Source of the DNA: Aquipuribacter nitratireducens
Lineage (GTDB): Bacteria; Actinomycetota; Actinomycetes; Actinomycetales; JBBAYJ01
NCBI RefSeq assembly: GCF_037860835.1
Contig: NZ_JBBEOG010000001.1
Span: 682,001 to 746,000 of the forward strand
DNA: 64,000 bases
Reading direction: 5' to 3'
Positions 55,510 through 64,000 of the stretch are shown one piece after another. The translations under genes and the position numbers were made by a program. Under the pieces are notes generated by a model. It saw only the letters and a list, made by a program, of their open reading frames with translations, did not search any database and was not told the origin of the DNA. Within the stretch, counting starts at the first letter, position 1; every line of letters begins with the position of its first letter.

Positions 55510-56628
55510 ATGCGACTCGTCCCGCACGCCGCCGTGCGCGGCTGGCGGGGCGGGTGGCCCCGCAACCAGCCGGCCGTCTTCGGGGCCATGGCCGCGCTCG
55601 CCGTGCTGTTCGCGGTGGCGAGCGGGACGTTCGGGCGATGGGTGCCGGGCGCGTGGGCGCTCGTCATCGTCATGATCGCCGGGTACCTCCTGCAGCTGCG
55701 GTATCTGCTGCTGCTCTACGTCGTGCTCGTCGCCGCCGTCGTGGCTGTCGCCGTGATGCGCCCGCCGGACGACCCGCTCGCTCCCGGGGTGGTCGCCGCA
55801 CTCGTCACGACCGCCGTCCTCATCGCGATGTTCGTGCGCACCCGGGAGGCGCTCGGCGTGCTCGGCAACACGGGGCAGACCATGCTCGTCGACCTGCGCG
55901 ACCGGCTGCGGGCGCAGGCCCTGCCGCCGCGCACCCCGGACGGCCTCGGTCTCGAGGTCGCGCAGCTGTCGGCGAACGGCGAGGGCTTCTCCGGCGACTT
56001 CGTGCTGTCGGCCGTCCGCCCGAGCGCGGAGCAGGTCCGCGAGATGGGCGGGGAGAGCGTCGACTGGCCCGGTGCGCTCGAGGTGGCCGTGGTCGACGTC
56101 TCCGGCAAGGGCCAGGCGGCCGGCACCCGTGCGCTCCTGCTGTCGGGTGGGCTCAGCGGGCTGCTCGCGGGCGTGCGCGTCGACCGGTTCCTGCCCGCCG
56201 CCAACGCCTACCTGCTGCGGCAGGAGTGGCAGGAGGGGTTCGCCACGGCCCTCCACCTCGTCGTCGACCCGTGCACGGGGGAGTTCTCCGTGCGCAGCGC
56301 CGGGCACCCGCCCCCGGTCGTCCACGAGGCCGCGACCGGGTCATGGACCGCCCTGCCCGGGACCGGGGAGCCCGCCCTGGGTCTCGTCGCGACCGGGGAG
56401 TACCGCGAGTGCCGCGGTCGGCTGCGTCGCGGTGACGCGCTCGTGCTCTTCACCGACGGCGTCGTGGAGAACCGGGGCCGCGACCTCAGCTTCGGCGTCG
56501 ACCGCCTCGTCGGGCAGGTCGCGCGGCAGGCGCAGCGTGGTTTCCGGGGCGCCGCCGCCGCGGGGGTGGCAGCCCCGCGCGGGAACGTCGACGACGACCG
56601 CACCGTCGTCGTCGTGTGGCGCGAGTGA
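55510..56628 (+). CDS. SpoIIE-type PP2C serine/threonine phosphatase with membrane domain
   Basis: 372 residues. Three or four N-terminal membrane helices (about 25-110), then a SpoIIE/RsbU phosphatase domain: GFSGDFVLSA, metal-binding VVDVSGKGQAAGT (about 195-207), SAGHPPPVV, VLFTDGVVENR and terminal DDDRTVVVV. Likely dephosphorylates an anti-sigma-factor antagonist or similar; no such partner is nearby. TACGCT lies 7 nt before the ATG (leaderless pattern). Overlaps the next gene (GTGA). Confidence 0.9.
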   Translation: MRLVPHAAVRGWRGGWPRNQPAVFGAMAALAVLFAVASGTFGRWVPGAWALVIVMIAGYLLQLRYLLLLYVVLVAAVVAVAVMRPPDDPLAPGVVAALVTTAVLIAMFVRTREALGVLGNTGQTMLVDLRDRLRAQALPPRTPDGLGLEVAQLSANGEGFSGDFVLSAVRPSAEQVREMGGESVDWPGALEVAVVDVSGKGQAAGTRALLLSGGLSGLLAGVRVDRFLPAANAYLLRQEWQEGFATALHLVVDPCTGEFSVRSAGHPPPVVHEAATGSWTALPGTGEPALGLVATGEYRECRGRLRRGDALVLFTDGVVENRGRDLSFGVDRLVGQVARQAQRGFRGAAAAGVAAPRGNVDDDRTVVVVWRE

Positions 56629-57401
56629 CACCGGCGGCCGACGTCGCCCCGGGCGAGCGCGAGCCGCTGCCGCTCCGTGCGAGCGCCCCGCGCCTCACCG
56701 GGCCGGTGATCATGGGACAGCGCTGGCGGGACCTCGTCTACCTCCACTGGCGGGTGCCGCCCGCGCGCGTGCAGCCGCTGCTGCCGCGCGGCGTCCGGGC
56801 CGACACCTTCGACGGCGACGCGTGGGTCGGGCTCATCCCCTTCCGCCTCCTCGACGCCGGCGTCGGGCGCGGCGCCCCCGTGCCGTACGTCGGCTCGTTC
56901 GTCGAGTGCAACGTCCGCACCTACAGCGTCGACGCCGACGGCCGCCGCGCGGTGACGTTCCTGTCGCTGGACGCCGAGCGCCTCGCCGTCGTCGCCGCCG
57001 CACGCGCCGTGTTCGCGCTGCCGTACATGTGGGCGTCGATGTCGGCGGAGCGGGACGGCGACGTCGTGACGTACGCGAGCCGGCGGCTGGCACCCGGGCA
57101 GCGGGGCGCCGCGACCCGGGTGGCCGTCCGCCTCGGGGGCCCGGTCGACGAGGCGGACCCCCTCGCGCTGTTCCTCACCGCCCGTTTCGGGCTCCACACC
57201 CGCATCGCCGGACGGCTCGTGCACGTGCCGAACAGCCACGAGCCCTGGCGGCTGCATCACGCGACGCTGCTCGACCTCGACGACGGGCTCGTCGCGGCAG
57301 CGGGCCTGCCGGGACTGGTCGAGCGGCCCCCGGACTCCGTGCTGGCCGCGCCCGGGGTCACGACGCGCTTCGGTCGACCGGTCGTCGCCCGGGAGCTGTG
57401 A
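56625..57401 (+). CDS. DUF2071 family protein (YqjF-like)
   Basis: 258 residues. DUF2071 blocks: MGQRWRDLVYLHWRVPPARV, LLPRGVRADTFDGDAWVGLI, VNVRTY-type strand (VECNVRTYSVDADGRR), and PYMWASMS. The family has an acetoacetate-decarboxylase-like fold with unknown function. GTG 56625 overlaps the phosphatase stop, arguing for co-translation; a GTG three codons earlier is equally in frame. Confidence 0.85.
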   Translation: MTPAADVAPGEREPLPLRASAPRLTGPVIMGQRWRDLVYLHWRVPPARVQPLLPRGVRADTFDGDAWVGLIPFRLLDAGVGRGAPVPYVGSFVECNVRTYSVDADGRRAVTFLSLDAERLAVVAAARAVFALPYMWASMSAERDGDVVTYASRRLAPGQRGAATRVAVRLGGPVDEADPLALFLTARFGLHTRIAGRLVHVPNSHEPWRLHHATLLDLDDGLVAAAGLPGLVERPPDSVLAAPGVTTRFGRPVVAREL

Positions 57402-57454
57402 GCCCGGGCGGCCGACAGGCACGCGACCAGCTCGGCACCCCACCGGGGGTGGAA

Positions 57455-57479
57455 GGGCCCGAGGCGGCTCGGGGGCCCC
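57455..57479. terminator. Candidate terminator between convergent genes
   Basis: GGGCCCGAG (57455-57463) pairs with CTC...GGGCCC (57468-57478) across a 4-nt loop, with a two-base bulge. Placed between the convergent DUF2071 gene and the gene ending at 57481. Confidence 0.4.
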
Positions 57480-57480
57480 G

Positions 57481-57909
57481 TCACGACGGCACCGCCTCGA
57501 CCGGGCCGGGGACCGCGGCCGCACCGATGTGGACGACCCGCGTGCGGTCGGGCCCCCGCACGAGCCGCTCGTCCTCGTCCTCGAGCAGCGGGGCCTGCAC
57601 GACACGGTCGACGCACGCCCCCACCGCCTCGTCGGACTCCAGGACGACGACCACGAGGACCCCGCCGTCCGGCTGCCTCGACCGCAGCAGCCCGACGAGT
57701 CCCGGGAGGTCGTGGACGGCGGGCCAGATGCGCCGCTCGAACGCGTGCTGCTCGGCCCGGACGAGGTCGGGCGCTCGGGGCCCGTGGAACTCCAGGACGA
57801 GCAGCCGGGTGGCGACGTGCGCGGGGCCGGGTGCCCACGTCGACGCGGCGGCGTGGTCGCGGCGCGGCCCCGCCGCGCGGTCGTCGGTGTCGGTACGGCT
57901 CGTGAGCAC
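57481..57909 (-). CDS. Small alpha/beta protein, function unknown
   Basis: 142 residues: after a 35-residue polar start, LLVLEFHGPRAPDLVRAEQH, LVGLLRSRQPDGGVLVVVVLES and RTRVVHIGAAAVPG form a beta-alpha-beta pattern resembling a dimeric ferredoxin-like barrel, but no family is certain. GTG 57909 is chosen over longer starts because GAGGAGG lies 5 nt upstream. Divergent from the LuxR gene. Confidence 0.6.
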   Translation of the reverse strand: MLTSRTDTDDRAAGPRRDHAAASTWAPGPAHVATRLLVLEFHGPRAPDLVRAEQHAFERRIWPAVHDLPGLVGLLRSRQPDGGVLVVVVLESDEAVGACVDRVVQAPLLEDEDERLVRGPDRTRVVHIGAAAVPGPVEAVPS

Positions 57910-58034
57910 GGGGGCCTCCTCGGGTGGTGTCCCCACGCTGCCGCCCGCGCGCGGGCCGGGGATCCGTGCCGGTACGGACGTCACCACGGAGATCTCCCTG
58001 GTCACGGAGCGCCGCGCCCGGCGATACTGCGGAC

Positions 58035-60806
58035 GTGCCGGAGGCGGGGCAGACGCCGGGTGGCCCGCTCGTCGGTCGGGACGAGGAGCTCGCCACGCTC
58101 CGGGACGCCCTGGTCGCGGCGAGCGGGCACGACGGACGGGTCGCGCTCGTGACCGGTCCCGCCGGGGTCGGGAAGACGACCCTCGTGACCGCGGCCTGCC
58201 GCGACACGAGGCGCCCCGTCGCGGTGGGCCGGTGCGCCGCCGACACGGCCGCCGTCCCCCTGTGGCCGTGGCGCCGGGCGGCGCACGGCACCCCCGCCGC
58301 GACCGTGCTCGAGCGGCTGGCGCGGGAGGAGTCGACCGGTGCGGGGGCCGGCGGACTCGCCTCCGAGCACCTCGCCCGGACCGCCGAAGCCGCCGACGCG
58401 GTCGCGGAGGGGATCGACGGAGGGACCGTCGTCGTCCTCGAGGACCTGCACTGGGCGGATGCGTGGAGCACGGAGCTCCTCGGGCACCTCGGCGTGCACG
58501 CGAGCGGCGGGCCGACCCTCGTCGCGACGAGCCGCCGGCCGCCCGTCGCCGCCGGTCTCGCCGACCTGCTCCGCGTGCCGACCACGTGCCACGTGCCGCT
58601 GGCCGGGCTCGGCGTCGAGGCCGTCGCCGCCTACCTCGCGGCGACCGAGGGGCGCGAGGTGACGCCGGCCCGGGTGGCGGAGGTCACGGCGGCCACGGGC
58701 GGCCTGCCGTGGCTGCTGGCCGCGACAGTGGGCCGGGACCCGGGACGGGCCCGCGCCGACGTCGCGGCGGCCGCCCTGGCGGGCCTGGACGCGGCCCAGC
58801 GGGACGTCCTCACGACGGCCGCCGTGCTGGGGGAGGTGCTCGACCTCGACCTGCTGACGGCCGTCACCGGCCGCTCCCGCGCGGAGGTGGCGGGCGCCCT
58901 CTCGCTCGCCCGGGGGGCGGGCGTGGTCCGCGACGGCCGTTTCGTCCACGACCTCGTCCGCGAGGTGGTCGCCGAGCACGCGCGCGCGGATCCTGCCGAC
59001 CTGTGCCTGGCCGCGGCCGAGCACGTCCTCGCGAGCGGAGACCCCGCCCGCTCGCTCACGTGGTGGGTGCGCTCGCCGCCCGCCGCGTCGGTCCGCAGGA
59101 GGGGCGCCGGCGCGGCGGCCGACGCGGCCCGGGCGGCCGTGCTCCGCGGGACCCTCGACGACGCCCGCCGGCTCCTCGACGGCTGGTCGGGCGACCCGGC
59201 CGTGTCGGGCGAGCCCGCACTGCTCGCCGATCTGTGCCTGCTCCAGGCCGAGGTGGCGTTCGGGGCCGGCGCGATCGGGGCGTGCCTGGAGCACCTGGCG
59301 CGCGCCGCCGAGGCGGCCGTGGCGACCGCGCCGCCAGATCGGGCGGGACTGCTCGCCAGGACGGCGCTCACCTGCTGGGGGGTCGGCTACCCGCAGGCCC
59401 GCGACGCCGTCATCGGCTTCTGCGAGCTCGCTCTCGCGGAGGAGCAGCCCGCGGACGTCCGGGCCCGGCTCGTCGCGCAGCTGGCCGCCGCCGTCGCCGA
59501 CGTGCCCGACCTGCCCCGGGCCAGGGCGCTGACGGTCCAGGCGGTCGCCCTCGCGCGGGCGAGCGGGGACGACCGCGCCCTCCTCGACGCCGCTCGCGCC
59601 GAGGAGATCACGCTCGTCGAGGCCGGCGACTGCGGCGCGGCACGCTGGGACGTGGCGACGCGGGCGGTCGCGGCCGCCTCGCGGCTCGGCCTGGTCCTCC
59701 CGCTCGTGATCGCGCACGGCTGGCAGCTGACCGCGTCGCTCGAGCTCGCCCGCCCCGCCGCCGCCGAGGACGCCGTCACCGCGATGGAGGGCATCGGTCG
59801 CCGCCACGGCGGGTACCCGCGCTGGCACGCGTGCCGCGCGGGGGCGGCCCTCGCCGCGATGCGGGGGCGCTTCGCCGAGGGCGCCGCCCTGAACGCGGCG
59901 GCGCTGGAGGCGGTGCCCGCCGCCCACGACCCGGTGGCGAACGGGCTCGCCCACCAGCTCGGCCTCCACATGGCGTGGGTGAGCGGGGACGTCTCGTGGC
60001 TGCTGCCGACGACGGAGGCGACCCTGGCGGAGCACCCGGCGATCCCGGTGGTCCTCGTCGCGCGGGCGGTGCTGGCGCACCTGAGGGGGGAGCGGTCGAC
60101 CGCGGCGCAGATCGTCGCGCAGCTGGTGGCGCTGCCGCCGGAGGAGCTGTGGGACGAACGGGGCCGGGCGGTGGCCTTCCACCTCGCGCAGCTCGTCTGC
60201 GAGGCCGGTGAGCCGGAGCAGGTCCGTTGGATGCTCGCGGTGCTCGACGGCTTCCGCGAGCACGACGGCGTCATCGGCGTCCACACCGCGCACGTCGTGG
60301 GGTCGCCGCGCCGGGTGATCGGGCTGCTCCACGCCCGGCAGGGCGAGCACGTCGCCGCCGAGCAGCACCTGCGGGCCGCGCTCGCGGCGGACTCCGCGAT
60401 GTCCGCGGCGCCGTTCGTCGTCCACGACCTGCTCGGGCTCGCCGAGGTCGCCGCCGCCACCGGTCGCGGCGGCGAGGCCGCGGCGCTCGCCTCACGAGCG
60501 GCCCGCGGGGCCCGCGCCCTCGGCATGCCCGGTCCGGGGAAGCGGGCACGGCGGCTCCTCGGCACAGGGGAGCCCGCGGGCGCGGGGAGTCCCCTGACCC
60601 CGCGCGAGCGCGAGGTGATGGCGCTCGTCCGCCGCGGCTCGTCGAACCACGAGATCGCCTCGAGGCTGTACCTGTCGGAGCGCACGGTCGAGACCCACGT
60701 CAGCAACCTCCTCCGCAAGCTCGGGCACGCCAACCGGCGGGAGCTGCTCGTCGCCGACGGCCCGGGTCCCCACGAGCAGGGTCCCGCCGGGTCGGGCCCC
60801 GTCTGA
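58035..60806 (+). CDS. LAL-type LuxR-family transcriptional regulator (AAA/STAND)
   Basis: 923 residues. Walker A GPAGVGKT at 41-48, Walker B VVVLEDLHWAD near 135, a long tetratricopeptide-like helical middle, and a C-terminal LuxR helix-turn-helix (about 856-908: LTPREREVMALVRRG, SERTVETHVSNLLRKLG). Large ATP-binding activators of this MalT-like class respond to small molecules, often for nearby genes; the divergent gene at 57909 is a candidate target. GATACT lies 6 nt before the GTG start. Confidence 0.9.
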   Translation: MPEAGQTPGGPLVGRDEELATLRDALVAASGHDGRVALVTGPAGVGKTTLVTAACRDTRRPVAVGRCAADTAAVPLWPWRRAAHGTPAATVLERLAREESTGAGAGGLASEHLARTAEAADAVAEGIDGGTVVVLEDLHWADAWSTELLGHLGVHASGGPTLVATSRRPPVAAGLADLLRVPTTCHVPLAGLGVEAVAAYLAATEGREVTPARVAEVTAATGGLPWLLAATVGRDPGRARADVAAAALAGLDAAQRDVLTTAAVLGEVLDLDLLTAVTGRSRAEVAGALSLARGAGVVRDGRFVHDLVREVVAEHARADPADLCLAAAEHVLASGDPARSLTWWVRSPPAASVRRRGAGAAADAARAAVLRGTLDDARRLLDGWSGDPAVSGEPALLADLCLLQAEVAFGAGAIGACLEHLARAAEAAVATAPPDRAGLLARTALTCWGVGYPQARDAVIGFCELALAEEQPADVRARLVAQLAAAVADVPDLPRARALTVQAVALARASGDDRALLDAARAEEITLVEAGDCGAARWDVATRAVAAASRLGLVLPLVIAHGWQLTASLELARPAAAEDAVTAMEGIGRRHGGYPRWHACRAGAALAAMRGRFAEGAALNAAALEAVPAAHDPVANGLAHQLGLHMAWVSGDVSWLLPTTEATLAEHPAIPVVLVARAVLAHLRGERSTAAQIVAQLVALPPEELWDERGRAVAFHLAQLVCEAGEPEQVRWMLAVLDGFREHDGVIGVHTAHVVGSPRRVIGLLHARQGEHVAAEQHLRAALAADSAMSAAPFVVHDLLGLAEVAAATGRGGEAAALASRAARGARALGMPGPGKRARRLLGTGEPAGAGSPLTPREREVMALVRRGSSNHEIASRLYLSERTVETHVSNLLRKLGHANRRELLVADGPGPHEQGPAGSGPV

Positions 60807-60819
60807 GCGGACCGGTCCG

Positions 60820-61491
60820 TCAGGGCCTCGGGTCGCGGCCGAGCAGCCGGTGCAGGGCGAGCAGGCTGACCGCACCGGTGAGCGGCACGCCCCACAGCGG
60901 GATGAGGGCCATCGGGGTCTCCAGCAGCGTCCGCATGAGCGGGTCGCCGAGCAGCGTGAACGCGAGGCCCGTCCCGACCGCCACGACGAAGTCGCCGAAG
61001 CTGAAGAGGTGGAAGCCGAGGTAGGCCCGTCGCCGGGCGGCGCCGTGCAACCGGGCGCCGACGAGGACGACGAGCGGTGCGAGCGCACCGGCGACGAGGT
61101 CGCCCCACGCGGCGTTGGCGACGAACTGCGGGGGCAGCAGCCCGCGAGCGCCGACGGCGAAGAAGACGAGAGCGGCGGGCACCCGCCAGGCGTTGAACCA
61201 CGTGAGGTGCGCGATGTCGACCTCCGCGACCGCACGCCGGCTCGTGGGGTCGAGACGGACGCCGAGCAGGGGGAGGGCGATGCCGAGGACGACGAGCAGC
61301 GGCAGCACGGTGAGCGGCAGGCGCGCCAGGGCACCCGAGACCGACAGCGCGAGCACGGCGCCGCCCCACGCGAGCACCGTGAGGGTCCACGTGAGGGCGA
61401 CACGTCCCGGGTGCCCCTGCGGAGCCGCGGAGGTGGCGGGAGCCGCCGGCGGGGAGGGTGGCCGGTCGGCGAGTTCATAATCTGTACTCAT
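60820..61491 (-). CDS. Multispanning membrane protein divergent from HxlR regulator
   Basis: 223 residues with about six hydrophobic helices (VALTWTLTVLAWGGAVLAL, LPLTVLPLLVVLGIALPLLG, VPAALVFFAVGARGLLPP, LVAGALAPLVVLVGARL, FGDFVVAVGTGLAFTLLG, LIPLWGVPLTGAVSLLAL). No recognised family. CATCGT lies 7 nt before the ATG. It shares a 60-bp intergenic region with the HxlR gene that contains the 9-bp inverted repeat, so it is probably HxlR-regulated. Confidence 0.65.
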   Translation of the reverse strand: MSTDYELADRPPSPPAAPATSAAPQGHPGRVALTWTLTVLAWGGAVLALSVSGALARLPLTVLPLLVVLGIALPLLGVRLDPTSRRAVAEVDIAHLTWFNAWRVPAALVFFAVGARGLLPPQFVANAAWGDLVAGALAPLVVLVGARLHGAARRRAYLGFHLFSFGDFVVAVGTGLAFTLLGDPLMRTLLETPMALIPLWGVPLTGAVSLLALHRLLGRDPRP

Positions 61492-61510
61492 GGGAGAGAC
61501 GATGCTCCCG

Positions 61511-61533
61511 GTGGGTTGAGAAAGTCAACCCAC
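61511..61533. promoter_or_regulatory. HxlR operator
   Basis: Perfect inverted repeat GTGGGTTGA-N5-TCAACCCAC. The hxlR -35 box TTGAGA (61516-61521) lies inside it, with GAGGAT (61539-61544) 17 bp downstream as -10, 7 nt before the GTG. Dimer binding would block the promoter and could also affect the divergent gene. Confidence 0.75.
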
Positions 61534-61551
61534 TGAGGGAGGATCGGTCGC

Positions 61552-61989
61552 GTGACCACCGTCCGCCCGTGCTCCGTCCACGACGCCCTCGAGCTGCTGG
61601 GGCCCCGGTGGACGTTCCTCGTGCTGCGCGAGCTCATGTTCGGCACCACCCGTTTCGACGCGGTCGTCGCCGCGACCGGGGCATCCCGCAACCTCGTCGC
61701 GGAGCGGCTGCGGCGTCTGGAGGAGGCGGGGCTCGTCCGGCGTGACACGTACCAGGAGCACCCGCCGCGCCACGACTACCGGCTGACCGACGAGGGCCGA
61801 CGGGTCGCGGAGGTCCTGCTCGTCCTCATGCGGGTGGGCGACGAGCGCCGTGACGACGAGCCCCCGGTGCGCTGGCACCACGGGAGCGGCGGCGACCGGC
61901 ACGAGCTCGACGTCGAGCTCGTGTGCCGGCGCTGCGGCCGACCGGCGTCGGAGGGGCTCGGCGACCCCGTCGGTCGCGGAGCGCCCTGA
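61552..61989 (+). CDS. HxlR-family transcriptional regulator
   Basis: 145 residues. The family opening CSVHDALELLGPRWTFLVLREL followed by the winged helix (FGTTRFDAVVAATGASRNLVAERLRRLEEAGLV, residues 31-63) and wing RHDYRLTDEGR; the C-terminus carries a C-x2-C pair that could bind metal or sense oxidation. GTG start with both GGAGG and a -10-like GAGGAT upstream. Confidence 0.9.
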   Translation: MTTVRPCSVHDALELLGPRWTFLVLRELMFGTTRFDAVVAATGASRNLVAERLRRLEEAGLVRRDTYQEHPPRHDYRLTDEGRRVAEVLLVLMRVGDERRDDEPPVRWHHGSGGDRHELDVELVCRRCGRPASEGLGDPVGRGAP

Positions 61990-62005
61990 GGCGACCTCCG
62001 GTGGG

Positions 62006-62076
62006 AGCGGGTGACGGGAATCGAACCCGCACGACCAGCTTGGAAGGCTGGAGTTCTACCATTGAACTACACCCGC
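62006..62076 (-). tRNA. tRNA-Gly (anticodon TCC)
   Basis: Cloverleaf of 71 nt: acceptor GCGGGTG/CACCCGC, D-loop AGTTCAATGGTAGA, anticodon stem CCAGC/GCTGG with loop CTTCCAA (TCC), and T-loop GGTTCGATTC. The CCA end is not encoded. Confidence 0.95.
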
Positions 62077-62101
62077 ACGGCGCCCTCCCGGGCGCGCGGA
62101 C

Positions 62102-62614
62102 CTACCGTACCGGCACGCCGTCGGCGTGGTCGGCGCCGGCCGTCGCGGCCCGGAGCCGGCGCGCCACCTCGCCGAGCACCACGCCGTACACCAGGTGCGC
62201 CACGACCATCGACACGGCTCGGTCGCGCCGGTCGTCCTCCGCCGACGGCATCGCCCGCACCGCGGGCACCCACCCGAGGTACGCCGAGGCCCACACCGCG
62301 AGGCCGTACCCGGCGCCGGCGAGCCACCGCGGGACCGCCGCCGGCACCAGCGGGTCGATCACACCCCAGGCACCGCCCGCCACGGCGCCGAAGACGGCGT
62401 GGTCGACGGCGGTCGCGGCGCGTCGGGCCGGCTCGGGCAGGTCGACGCCGATCGCCTGCAGCGCACGGTCGGTCAGCCGCCGCGGCGGCGCAGTACCGAG
62501 CAGGCCCGCGCCCCTCGCGCCCCACACGACCGCGCTCATCGGCACCGTCGCGACGCCGCCCGCGACGGCGCCCGCGACGACACGCAAGATCGCCCGGCTC
62601 ACCGTCCCGACCAC
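62102..62614 (-). CDS. Membrane protein of unknown function
   Basis: 170 residues with hydrophobic segments [51 protein letters not shown] and [15 protein letters not shown], resembling small DUF1440/DUF6789-like proteins. The start is uncertain: GTG 62614 has TACGGG 6 nt upstream, an imperfect leaderless hexamer; GTG 62602 is next. Divergent from the nitroreductase-like gene. Confidence 0.6.
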   Translation of the reverse strand: MVGTVSRAILRVVAGAVAGGVATVPMSAVVWGARGAGLLGTAPPRRLTDRALQAIGVDLPEPARRAATAVDHAVFGAVAGGAWGVIDPLVPAAVPRWLAGAGYGLAVWASAYLGWVPAVRAMPSAEDDRRDRAVSMVVAHLVYGVVLGEVARRLRAATAGADHADGVPVR

Positions 62615-62677
62615 GGTCCGCCCGTACCTCCCCGCCGCCGCCGCAAACCCGGCCCCCGGCGCGCGTACGGTCGTGGG

Positions 62678-63151
62678 GTGAGCGGCGAGCAGGCGCAGGA
62701 CCACGTGTGGGCGGACGCCGCGGCGCACGTGGCGGCCTACGAGGCGAGCGACGGCGCCGTCGGCCACGACTGGCTGGGTCGGCCCCACCTGCTCCTGCGG
62801 ACGACGGGTCGGCGCACGGGTCGCGTGCGCACCGTCCCGCTCGCCTACGCCCGGCTCCCGGCGGTGGACGGCGCCGCGCGGTACGTCGTCGCCGCCAGCG
62901 CCGGCGGTGCCGAGCGACACCCCGCCTGGTACCTCAACCTCGTCGCCGACCCCCGCGTCGAGGTCCAGGTCCGGGCGGACCGCTGGTCCACGACGGCGGA
63001 CCCGCTCACCGACGAGCCGCACGACGTCGTGGAGGGCGCGTGGGCCGCCCTGACCGACGTCTGGTCCGGCTTCGCCCGCTACCGCGCCGGCACACGACGG
63101 CGGATCCCCGTCGTGCTCCTCGACGCACCCGCCGCCGTCGACCGGTCCTGA
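62678..63151 (+). CDS. Deazaflavin (F420)-dependent nitroreductase-family protein
   Basis: 157 residues of the Ddn/FDOR-A group: [19 protein letters not shown] (about 42-60), [20 protein letters not shown] and PRVEVQV are the F420-binding split-barrel motifs. Uses reduced F420 to reduce quinones or nitro compounds. TACGGT lies 6 nt before the GTG. F420 itself is made by cofD/cofE at the left end of the window. Confidence 0.88.
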   Translation: MSGEQAQDHVWADAAAHVAAYEASDGAVGHDWLGRPHLLLRTTGRRTGRVRTVPLAYARLPAVDGAARYVVAASAGGAERHPAWYLNLVADPRVEVQVRADRWSTTADPLTDEPHDVVEGAWAALTDVWSGFARYRAGTRRRIPVVLLDAPAAVDRS

Positions 63152-63198
63152 CGAGGGCCCCGGGGACTACGCTGACCCCGCCGGTGGGCAGCCGGCGA

Positions 63199-63272
63199 CG
63201 GGGTGTGGCGCAGCCAGGTAGCGCGTCCGCTTTGGGAGCGGAAGGCCCCCGGTTCGAATCCGGGTACCCCGA
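63199..63272 (+). tRNA. tRNA-Pro (anticodon TGG)
   Basis: 74-nt cloverleaf: acceptor CGGGGTG/TACCCCG, anticodon stem TCCGC/GCGGA with loop TTTGGGA (TGG), and T-loop GGTTCGAATC. CCA is not encoded. A likely -10 box TACGCT lies at 63168-63173. Confidence 0.95.
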
Positions 63273-63399
63273 CAGGCGTGCGGAGCGGCTCCCGCGAGCG
63301 CGTACCCTGGCTGGTCGCGCCGTGCTGCGCTGCCGCGTCCCGATGTGCCGTGCTGCGCCGCGCCCGTCCGCCCGTCCTCGTCCCTGTGGAGCCGTGTCC

Positions 63400-64000
63400 G
63401 TGAAGAGCACCGTCGAGTCCCTCGCCCCGACCCGCGTCAAGCTGAGCGTCGAGGTCCCCTACGAGGAGCTCCGGCCCAGCATCGACGCCGCCTACAAGAC
63501 GATCGGGCAGCAGGTGCAGGTGCCGGGCTTCCGCCGCGGCAAGGTGCCCGCCCGCATCATCGACCAGCGCGTCGGGCGCGGGGCGGTCCTGCAGGAGGCC
63601 ATCAACGACGCCCTCCCGAAGCTGTACCAGCAGGCGGTGACGGAGAACTCCGTCCGCGTCCTCGGTCGCCCCGAGGTCGAGGTGTCCGAGGTCCCCGACC
63701 CGGGCGCGACCGACGGCGAGCTGAAGTTCACGGCCGAGGTCGACGTCCGCCCCGACCTCGAGCTGCCCGACCTGTCCGGCATCGCCGTCGAGGTCGACGA
63801 CGTCGCGGTGGGCGACGAGGAGGTCGACGCACGCCTCGACGACCTCCGCGGTCGTTTCGGCACGCTGGCCGGCGTCGACCGGCCCGCCGCGCAGGGCGAC
63901 TACGTCACCCTCGACATCGTCGCGACGGTCGACGGCGACGAGGTCGACTCCGCCAGCGGCATCAGCTACGAGGTCGGGTCCGGCCAGATGCTGGAGGGCA
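63400..64000 (+). CDS. tig: Trigger factor, 3' end outside window
   Basis: 200 residues visible of an expected 450-500. The ribosome-binding domain with signature [19 protein letters not shown] near residues 39-57 is intact, and the peptidyl-prolyl isomerase (FKBP) domain begins near residue 165 ([14 protein letters not shown]). Ribosome-associated chaperone. GTG 63400 ([15 protein letters not shown]) is preferred: GGAG lies 8 nt upstream and it matches family N-termini; GTG 63394 is two codons earlier. TACCCT at 63303-63308 may be its promoter. tig follows tRNA genes upstream of clpP in many actinobacteria. Confidence 0.95.
   Translation, partial: MKSTVESLAPTRVKLSVEVPYEELRPSIDAAYKTIGQQVQVPGFRRGKVPARIIDQRVGRGAVLQEAINDALPKLYQQAVTENSVRVLGRPEVEVSEVPDPGATDGELKFTAEVDVRPDLELPDLSGIAVEVDDVAVGDEEVDARLDDLRGRFGTLAGVDRPAAQGDYVTLDIVATVDGDEVDSASGISYEVGSGQMLEG

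Overview
The window is a contiguous piece of chromosome from a very GC-rich (roughly 73-75% by eye) Gram-positive actinobacterium. The evidence is the WhiB regulator, F420 biosynthesis, a mycothiol-dependent nitroreductase homologue, mtrAB-lpqB, wax ester synthase/DGAT, frequent GTG starts, and gene order that matches two Mycobacterium tuberculosis neighbourhoods recalled from knowledge: about Rv3261-Rv3230 (fbiA, whiB2, metallopeptidase-like gene, DUF3499, manB, SIS gene, ahcY, mtrA-mtrB-lpqB, comF, hpf, secA1, TAG synthase, DUF6912) and about Rv2467-Rv2462 (pepN, Rv2466c, rpiB, nei, tig). Genus cannot be fixed from this; RDD/SpoIIM/MoxR/DUF58 genes next to mtrA suggest a Micrococcales- or Kineosporiales-like lineage rather than Mycobacterium. 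No prophage, insertion sequence, CRISPR array or rRNA operon was seen. Coding density is high and no gene-free stretch exceeds about 260 bp.

Layout. 1-2.0 kb (minus): cofE (cut by the window edge) and cofD, making coenzyme F420. 2.2-7.7 kb (plus): whiB and a 1661-residue protein fusing a GT2 glycosyltransferase/membrane protein to a DUF5719 domain. 7.75-12.0 kb: metallopeptidase-like gene, DUF3499, a small zinc-ribbon gene, a phosphomannomutase fused to a Trm112-like domain, and a SIS-domain sugar isomerase-like gene. 12.2-13.7 kb: ahcY with a structured leader and strong terminator. 13.8-15.3 kb (minus): two tandem secreted coiled-coil paralogues. 15.4-17.3 kb: divergent RDD and SpoIIM genes. 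17.3-20.6 kb: accessory cassette (TetR with a 47-bp near-palindromic operator, membrane proteins, LysE exporter, truncated DUF805). 20.6-26.0 kb (minus): tightly overlapping operon of a DUF7847/GDPD-like membrane protein, DUF4129, DUF4350, MoxR and DUF58. 26.1-30.4 kb (plus): mtrA-mtrB-lpqB with overlapping codons. 30.5-36.6 kb: comF, hpf, ycaQ-like glycosylase, secA. 36.7-42.6 kb: DUF6459, WS/DGAT, patatin, DUF6912, amylosucrase. 42.5-47.7 kb (minus): SDR/DUF2867, MscS channel, S9 peptidase. 47.9-52.7 kb: malQ and pepN. 52.8-57.4 kb: mycothiol nitroreductase-like, DUF429, rpiB, nei, SpoIIE-type phosphatase, DUF2071. 57.5-62.0 kb: LAL-type LuxR regulator, HxlR regulator and associated membrane gene. 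62.0-64.0 kb: tRNA-Gly, membrane protein, F420-dependent nitroreductase-like gene, tRNA-Pro and tig (cut by the window edge).

Themes. Cell-envelope biology dominates: mannose-donor supply (manB, SIS gene), MtrAB-LpqB signalling, SecA export, MoxR/DUF58 chaperone cluster, MscS and lipid storage. The most striking global signal is regulatory. About half of the independently transcribed genes have a -10-like hexamer (TANNNT or NANNNT) exactly 6-8 nt before the start codon and no Shine-Dalgarno, which points to extensive leaderless transcription. The extreme case is the rpiB/DUF429 pair, whose divergent -10 hexamers overlap.
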